From contig NC_084794.1 in the NCBI RefSeq assembly GCF_963169125.1, positions 154,762,858-154,826,857 of the forward strand: a stretch of 64,000 nucleotides of DNA. Direction: 5' to 3'. Under the pieces are notes generated by a model. That model was not told where the DNA came from. It saw nothing but the letters and a program-made list of their open reading frames with translations, and searched no databases. The DNA is from Humulus lupulus (taxonomy: Eukaryota; Streptophyta; Magnoliopsida; Rosales; Cannabaceae). Position 1 is the first letter of the stretch. Each line of letters begins with the position of its first letter. This document shows, piece by piece, positions 56,777 through 64,000 of this stretch. The translations under genes and the position numbers were made by a program.

Positions 56777-58738
56777 TGTTAAGGTTTATGCCCTAAAATC
56801 ATGTAAAAATATATTTTATGGATTTAAATAAAAGTACAAATTTATTATATTTGAATGTTATAATTATTATTTGAATAATTTGTATAAATATCAGAAAATG
56901 TCATATTCATTTATGAGGATATGATCTTGTATTAGAACGAGAGAATCAAGATCATATACAATGAACAAAACAATCAGTAACATTTTAAAGTATGTAATAC
57001 TTAATGAATGGTTGCTATTACGGTTTACTAAGCATACGAGATGCAAGTAGTCTAGATTCAGATTACTGATGTGGATAGACATTTTGGTAAAGGTGTTGTA
57101 TATAATAGTGATTATATATGACATGACCGATATGAATTAACTATCTTTATAAACTTACCATTTTCCATAAAGATTTAATTCTTATCATAATAGATGATCA
57201 TTTGTAGATCATTCTAAATCCTAAGTGATCATGGACTCCTGTTTGTGTTTACTGGATCTTTTGATTCATTCGTTAAGGTTTCTTAATATAATGAGGCTAG
57301 TGACTTTTTTTTGGAGAATCAATATCATGAATGACCGAGAACATGATTTTACAATAATTGAATCCATACTTTCCTAATGGATCGAATATTGGTTCCCTTA
57401 AGAATTAATGTTGGAACTGGATAATTATTGAGCTCAAATCTATAATATGATTATAGATTAATTATTTGCTAGTGAATTAATGATACTTAAGGAGCATGAG
57501 GTAATTAGAAGAGTAAAACGATAATTTTGACCATCTCTAATTAACGAACTAATAAATAGAGGACAAAACTACATTTATTGATTATATCAATGGACTACAA
57601 GAGAAAACTCTGTAAAAATATAATTCTATAAATATTTAGAGTGCAATTCCATATTTATAGTAGAGTAATCATTGAATTAAATAGTTTCATTAATTATTTG
57701 GTTTATTGGAGTTTCGTATTATAGGTCCATGGTCCCAGGTCGCCTCTATCCTACACTGTCAAGGGTAAGGATGTCACAAGAAAGATTTATAAAGAGAAAG
57801 ACTAAATTGCAAATGAATTAATTTTCTTGGGCAAGGAAATAATTATGGGAAATTGATTAATTTTGAATTAATTAATTAACTATATAGTTTTTATTTGAAA
57901 ATCTTTATGTTAAAATAAATATTAATCATGTTTGGATTAATATTTGAGAGAGTTAATTATTACCTTATTATAAGATAATTTTTTAAAACTAATAGTTTTC
58001 TAAGATAAAGTTAATTTTGAATTAACTGATATTTTGGGGATAAATATCTTGTCTTAAAATTTATTAAACAAACAAATGAGAAAATTAGGGATAGAAAATA
58101 GTGGCACACGCCACTCACAATATTTGACAGTGAGTGGCACCGCACACACATCCCTATCACTGGGATTTGAATTTTGAATTTTAAAATAATTTTTTTATTT
58201 AATTATTATTTTTTAAATATGATTTAAATTAAATAATCAAAATAGGTTGTAAATGATTAGTTTTATTTTAATTAAATAAAGATTAATTATCTTTATAAAC
58301 TTGAAAAGAAGTGATTCTTTTCTAAGTCAATTATTTCTAGGTTATCAGACACTCTCAAAAGAAAGAGATGATAAAGTTCTCTAAACCTAATATTCTAGAA
58401 GTTTTTATAGCCTCTATCTTATCAAAACTCTCTAGGTCTCATGTTCTGAGTACATCTAGAGGGCCTAAATCAACATGTGAATCATACGTGCCCGCACACG
58501 TTCTTGTGTGTTAGAGGAAAGACTTGGAAGACTAAGGTGTGAGCTTTCATAAGGATATGAAGATCATTGATTTTACTAAAAGACTCAAGGATACTTGATA
58601 GAGGTAATCTCTATTCCTTATATGTGTTATTTAATATATCTAAATATGTATGATCCTAGCTGAGATTAATGATTTTTGAAAATCCCTCCTTATATATTCC
58701 GCTGCATATTTTGATATTTTTCTTATTTAATACCAACA
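56777..58738 (+). mobile_element. 3' LTR of the copia element
   Basis: TGTTAAGGTT to TACCAACA, 1962 bp. Its reverse complement resembles the solo LTR at 34304-36214, including CCGCTGC near the end and the GATCTTGTATTAG block near the start. The sequence right after it belongs to the coding region of another copia integrase, so the element probably inserted there. Confidence 0.87.
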
Positions 58739-59775
58739 CTTATGTGCTTGGCTTTGATTCTATTACTTTGTGGCATAATAGACTTTCTCATATAGGACAC
58801 AAAATAATTAAAAAAGTTATCAAATGTGGTTTAATTATATGCAAAGATGTTGAGCATGATAATGTGAATTATGTGTTAAATCTAAGATGGAAAATAAACT
58901 TTTTTCAAGTGTTGAAAAGAAAACTAACTTGTTAGATTTGACACAGTGATTTATGTGAATTGGATGGAATAATTACTAGAGGTGGGCATAGGTATTTTAT
59001 TACATTTATTAATGATTGTCTAGATTCACATATGTGTACTTGCTTATGAATAAGGATGATGCCTTTAGCATGTTTAAAATCTATAAAGCTGAAGTTGAAA
59101 ATCAATTAGAAAATAAAATAAAAGTAATTAGAACTGATAGGGGCGGTGAATACTTTTCCAATGAATTCAATGTGTTTTATGAGATGCATGGTATAATACA
59201 TGAATGCACATCTCGTTATACACCCCAACAAAATGGTATAGCAGAAAGAAAGAATATAACATATTTTGAAATGATAAATGCTATGCTATTACAAGAAAAT
59301 TTGAGTTTTGCGCTATGGGGAGAAGCCTTGCTTACCACTTGTCATATTCTAAACCAGATTCCTCTAAAGAAGAATCAAATTTCACCATATGAGATATGAA
59401 AAGGAAAAAGGCCCAACCTAGGGTATCTCAAAGTGTGGGGGTGCCTTTCTTATTGCAAGAGCACGGAGCCTAAAAGGACAAAGTTAAGTCCAATAGCCAT
59501 CAAATGTGTATTTGTAGGCTATGCCTCAAATAGAAAGACCTATAGGCTATTAGACTTAGAGTCTAATGTGATAATAGAATCAAGACAATGTGAGTTCTTT
59601 GATAAGTTATTGTATAGTGACAATAAGCCTCAATAACCGATCTCATTAGAAGGAACTCAAGAGGAGTTACATTCAAGGGTTGTGGACCAACCTATATTGC
59701 CTAGAAAAAGAAAAATGCTTAAAGAGAGTGGATTCAAAATGAAACCTCTCAAGTGGAGACTATAGATTCCATTAT
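58739..59775 (+). pseudogene. Ty1/copia integrase fragment of a second copia (broken)
   Basis: LGFDSITLWHNRLSHIGHK is the pre-integrase zinc region. SDLCELDG carries the first Asp and VIRTDRGGEYFSNEF the second, and IAERKNITYFEMINAMLL carries the Glu. A one-base loss near 59025 and a TGA at 59397 break the frame; the core otherwise reads well to SYCKSTEPKRTKLSPIAI and ends with a TAA at 59634. The lineage differs from the copia elements at 12541 and 55268. It begins exactly at the LTR boundary, so its own gag and protease are not present here. Confidence 0.82.
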
Positions 59776-61558
59776 AAATGCCTTCTAACATCAATTGTTC
59801 ACTAATTCCTTTAAGCAACACTTAAAACTCATAATGCCCATCTCATTTTTCTTTTCAGCTTGTAATAGCATTCTTTAGAGGTATGTATAGAAGTACTTGC
59901 TACATGTTCTCATTCTTTCAATCTATTAATTCAATTGTACTCTTCCATGTACTTAGTTCATGTATTTGGTTTTTCTACTAATCCTCAGAAGTAGTCATTA
60001 ACTTCTGACTCTTCTGAATTCCTTTCCTTTGATGTGTCCTATAGAACAAGTGGGTAACTTCCTCCTTTACCCCACCGCTTAAGATGTGTATCCAAAGTTT
60101 ATCACTTGTGAGCTACAATAGTAGCATAAAACTATTACATATGTTATAATCTGGTACAATCCAAAACCGAATCCATATCGTGTTCCTTAGACACCAGGTC
60201 TATCCTTCACCTATCTTTTTCGTCCGACAACAAGGGTCTAAGCCACCCTTTATCTATATTGCCATTGACTTTTACAATTTTCCACAATTCAAGAAGATAG
60301 TCTTAAACCTTTACAGATCCTATCCAAGTATGCAGTCTGTAAAGCTATCAAATCTTCTTATGTTTCCAATTCTGAGATCAATCCATAACGATCATCTTTT
60401 ACAAAAATAACTCACATTATTCTTTAAATCAATCCATTCTTATCACTAACAAATCTTGTTACCTCGAATCCTTCAGAAAATTCTTACACCTCTTCCATAT
60501 TGATCTTACTTCCATACTTCCCTAAGTTGTAACATCCTTACATGTTACTCAAAATGAAATTTTCCCCACTGGATTTTCCTCCTTTGTAATGATTCTAAAA
60601 TATCTTCACGCCTTGGAAATACAAAGATGTCGTCTATCATGTCGATAAACTATAAGCATCATTGCCAAAATAGTTCATCTTAAAAGTCTTTACTATCCAA
60701 GTATAAATTGTTTTCAAAATATGTTCTTTCATATATCATGGTTTACTAACTCTTTCGTCATTTCTTGTAATCGTAGTTCCTTTCACCTTATCATAGCTTG
60801 GCATATTCCTATTGCCTCAGATTTCTCTAAAATAGGTACAATCATTGCAGTCTTAATCCATAGATCGCATCTCTTAAAAACTTTGTCCACTACTTTTGCA
60901 TCCATGCCTCATGCTCCTTTGTTCTTGTTTGGTCCTCCTATTTATGTGGCTCTCATATCTGTCATCAAAAGTAAAATCTTCATGTTCTCATGAAATCTCT
61001 CCATATGTTTGTAGCCTCCGTCATGTTATGTGAACAAGTGACGCCTCCAATTCTAGAGCATTCTTTGTGTGTTCGTATCAATTGTGTCATGTAGTAAGCT
61101 ACTACGTTGTGCTTTACATAGTGATCTCTCCTCATGTGTCAATCCACTGTTGTCCTCGTCTAGTTCACTTCATTCGCTTGTGGTTGTCCGTCATCGTCTT
61201 TGTAGTGAGTGTTTCGCCCTTTCTTGTAATTCTTACCATTTCTTTCAAGATACCATATGTCCAATTTCCTTATAAAACCTCATAAGATTTGTCTATACAT
61301 ATGTTGTCCTTATTGATGAGCTTATATTTGGTAAAATTTCATCAGTGTACTTCTCCAAATACAATATTTATCAATTTAACTCTATTTCCGTCATTCTTTA
61401 TAGATTTCAACTTCTCCCTTGTTCTTATATCCTTTTTAAAATAGAGTTGTCCAATCCTCTTTCATACTTAATGTCATTATTCGTTGGTTGGTAGTCTCTC
61501 TTTTCACCATGCGAACTCCTATAAGACGAAGTATTACCATTGTTCTAGGATTCATTCT
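59776..61558 (-). other. Degraded sequence, possibly gypsy pol on the minus strand
   Basis: No frame is open for long. One trace, FIDMIDDIFVFPRREDI on the minus strand near 60640, recalls the gypsy RT catalytic region F-I-D-D-I. The ORFs on the plus strand (60721-61285) are Phe/Ser-rich and read like chance frames. I cannot assign the rest. Confidence 0.3.
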
Positions 61559-63771
61559 GTAACGCCCTACTTCCTTAGAGTCGTTACCATGAAATTTATA
61601 AATGTGCCATTAGCTCGCTAATCGAGGTTTTAGGTTAAAAAGTGTGATTAAAATTGAAATTAAGACTCGTTTGAAAACATTGGATATAAATATTTGGACA
61701 TTCATTAAAATCATAAAAGTTATACATTTTGGATCCCAAAATACTGTTTAGAAAATGTATTACAACTCAAAAATATAAATACGGTTGACCTAAGTGACAA
61801 AACAAACCATTATAGTACATTTCCCAAAATAACCGTGGTCGTGGTAGCCAGGTAGGTTGAACATGTACACGCCGCTCCACGCTCTCTGTACTCATGGTTG
61901 GTCGACCTTTCCCTTGCCCTTACCTGCACCATAGAGCACCCATGAACTGAAACCCAGCAAGAAAACCCAATGCATACAAAGCATAATCCAATCCAGTAAT
62001 AACAACAAAAACAGTCAATAAACTAAACACATAGCGGCCTACGCCGACCCAGGTGCTTTACTAGGCTCTGGGTTTGTGGTCTTCACCGAGCAGGTGGACA
62101 CAACACCCTTGGAGGGTCTCGCCCTAGTGGCCTGCACTTAGCATGCTCAACGCCGATCTCAGCCCCTTACCGAACCAAGCTTCTTGCCATTCTCGGCCTT
62201 CGTCGCTCATGGCCCTCGCCGTTCATTCATAAACATGCATAACACAACATAACATTCATAGATATTCACACTATATTAAATACAAGTAATGGGGCCACGC
62301 CCTGAAACACAAACAATTGGGCCATGCCCTGCTCTACGGGTACAATAGTTTTCTTACCAGTGCCCTGAGTTGATTGATTATCACGATCCTAAGCACAATC
62401 CTCTAATCTGAGCTTTATTGAAAACCTAGTCACAGCAGAATCATAATAACCATCCATCAAGCCCTAAACAAAATAATAACTTCAGAATATTAATCTAGCC
62501 TCTGGGACCTTGAATTCTACTAAATCGGGTTGTGGAATCCTTCCCGAGCATTAACATTTGGGTTCCTGAGCTTAAAACCCTCAAACTGCCAATGTTTCAC
62601 ATTTGAGTCGCGGCCTAGCCCTTAAGGGTCACGAAGCGCTCAAGTCAGAGAGCAAAGCTCCCTCTGCTGAAGGACACGGGCACAACGCTTGGGCAAATTT
62701 TTGAGGCCCTTCGGCCTCAAAATTCAAATGGGTCGCGGTGCCTGATGAACAGGGTCACGAATTGAGCCTCAAAACCCAGAATTCCCACCATTTCTTTGCG
62801 TCTTTCCCCGAGTCTAAACCCATAATTCACACTCCAAATACCATTTAAACCCATAATTGAGCCTAGATTTCCTATCATCGCCGCTTAAGCATCATAATCA
62901 CCCCATAAATGTTTCCATATCCTCATCAATGCTCAAAATCAAACTAAAGTTCATTGCTTCAAGAAAGCTTTTAGTTCAATAAAATTATACAAAAAAGATT
63001 AAGCTTAGGCCCTTACCTCTGAGATATGTTCAACCTTGAGCTAATCCCCAAGCACAACAAGTCCAATCCTCGAATTCTTTAGCCTAGAATCCTCAAAATG
63101 ACATCAAAACCTCGAAGCACCATAGAGAGGGAGAGAGAATCGAGTAAGAGAGAGAGAGAGTGTGCTGAGAGTTCTGTTTTCTTAGTTCTAGTGGTTTCTC
63201 AAAGTTACTCAGCCTACTATAAACTATTCCTCAGTACAAAAGGACCCAATTACCCCTAAGGTAAATCCTAAATCCTTGATACCACCAAGGGAAATCCTGT
63301 CAATTGCTACTTCTTGCTAAATCCTCGAGTGTTCCTATAAATCCCCATTTAATCTTGACATACTTAATCGGTCACTAAACCATTACCTGTTACCTAGTGA
63401 ATTCCGAACACCAACTATGTTCCCAAAATAACCCAAGGCTCTTCCCGAGCCGGTTATTCAACCCCATTGTGACTATTTAGCTATTCCGCTCCCTAGGACT
63501 ATCTCAGATCGTACATCAAAAATATATCACCACATTCTTGTGGTAACAAACACAGCATACAAATATATTGTATTTATGCCCTCAAAGGGCCAAAATTAAA
63601 AATATGCCCGTAATTACCAAATTGGGCCCACATTCATATTTAATTCATCTAAACATGCATTTCTAATCACATAATCATTTAATTCACATATTTACATAAT
63701 TAAATCAATTATTTCCCTCCCGACACGCTAATCAAGGCCCTAAGCCTTATTAGCAAATTTGGGATGCTACA
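61559..63771 (-). mobile_element. Tekay-like LTR, inverted
   Basis: TGTAACGCCC to GATGCTACA, 2213 bp, with GTAAG-type sites (61919, 62350, 63011), GGGCCATGCCC hairpins (62285-62335) and a minisatellite (62150-62225). A GC-word cassette (62606-62763) and CT-rich leader region are also present. The flanking five bases (ATTCT, GCTCC) do not match, so it is not a clean solo LTR; it may be one end of a rearranged element. Confidence 0.88.
62606..62763. repeat. GTCGCGG word cassette in LTR
   Basis: AGTCGCGGCC, GGTCACGAAGCGC, GACACGGGCACAACGC, GGTCGCGGTGCC and GGTCACGAATT recur with the same spacing as in the LTRs at 44568 and 51546. Confidence 0.75.
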
Positions 63772-63879
63772 GCTCCAGGAAGCCTACGAGTAAGGACAAA
63801 GCAGGCTGGAAAGAATCGTGTTGGTTTGCAGGGCCCGTCATCATTCCAGGAAGCATCCGTAGTGACGTGGGGTGTCACA
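63772..63879 (+). mobile_element. End of another LTR
   Basis: The segment ends ...GTGGGGTGTCACA two bases before a primer binding site, so it is the right end of a plus-oriented LTR. Its left part is missing, replaced by the inverted LTR. Confidence 0.6.
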
Positions 63880-63881
63880 AA

Positions 63882-63893
63882 TGGTATCAGAGC
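63882..63893 (+). promoter_or_regulatory. Primer binding site (initiator Met tRNA)
   Basis: TGGTATCAGAGC, the perfect plant initiator-tRNA complement, two bases after an LTR end. Confidence 0.92.
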
Positions 63894-64000
63894 CTTGACC
63901 TAGCCAGAAGTGTGGCCGACAGGGACGTCAGATCCCTAAGGGGGTTGATTGTGATAGTCAGAATCTTCTGATCCGCAGGGGGAAAGACTAGGTAAAAAGC
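63894..64000 (+). other. Leader of a further gypsy element, cut by the window end
   Basis: Sequence after the primer binding site; no coding region is visible before the window ends. Confidence 0.5.

Noticed and set aside
60721..61285. Phe/Ser-rich plus-strand ORFs
   Set aside because: No recognisable domain; probably chance frames opposite a decayed pol.
63882..63893. tRNA gene fragment
   Set aside because: Twelve bases complementary to the tRNA 3' end, next to an LTR end: a primer binding site, not a tRNA gene.
1..64000. A host gene
   Set aside because: Every frame with recognisable domains belongs to a transposable element, and no other long frame with plausible exons was seen on either strand.

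Overview
The window looks like intergenic DNA from a dicot plant nuclear genome, and it consists almost entirely of nested, decayed transposable elements. I find no host gene, rRNA, tRNA or CRISPR array. The plant signature comes from a MURA-type Mutator transposase paired with a DUF1985/Ulp1-like gene, Ty1/copia and Ty3/gypsy (Tekay, Tat and Athila-like) reverse-transcribing elements, primer binding sites matching the plant initiator tRNA-Met, and AT-rich spacers with AG/CT-rich leaders. The species cannot be named from the sequence; a Cannabaceae-like genome is only a guess.

Layout. About 1-11040 is one Mutator-like element (MULE). A DUF1985 + Ulp1-like protease gene runs rightward (892-4836) and a MURA transposase gene runs leftward (7750-5231). 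They converge, and each has a leader exon and a first intron packed with TCGAT-rich repeats. Two solo LTRs are nested in it (2799-4240 and 7879-10347), each with a perfect 5-bp target duplication. 11041-17387 is AT-rich spacer plus a copia element whose integrase and reverse transcriptase are joined by a deletion; it ends in a clear 3' LTR. 17388-27100 holds two decayed Tekay chromovirus segments with their LTRs and a third, inverted LTR. 27101-44567 is an Athila/Tat-like element in minus orientation, split by a large Tat-lineage gypsy element (28610-43390). That Tat element has two LTRs, gag-protease-RT-RNase H-archaeal-type RNase H-integrase, an antisense multi-exon gene between pol and the 3' LTR, and a second copy of the gag start beyond the 3' LTR. 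A copia solo LTR (34304-36214) interrupts its second RNase H. 44568-53949 holds more inverted Tekay LTRs and one minus-strand element with primer site, gag and ruined pol. 53950-61558 contains an LTR-like piece, a 5'-truncated copia with its LTR, another copia integrase fragment and degraded sequence. 61559-64000 is another Tekay-like LTR followed by the start of a further element with a primer binding site.

How the parts relate. Nothing here looks functional today: every pol or transposase frame has stops, frameshifts or lost catalytic residues. The order of insertions can be read from the nesting. The most unusual signal is in the long Tekay-like LTRs. Seven of the eight copies carry, about 1.0-1.2 kb from the LTR start, a cassette of short GC-rich words, strongly palindromic in several copies, that repeat within a copy but differ between copies; the internally deleted copy at 46716 lacks it. 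Most copies also carry a minisatellite with copy-specific units, and three GTAAG donor-like sites recur. Unrelated families here (Tat LTRs, Athila-like LTRs, the MULE arms) independently carry clusters of other short palindromes.
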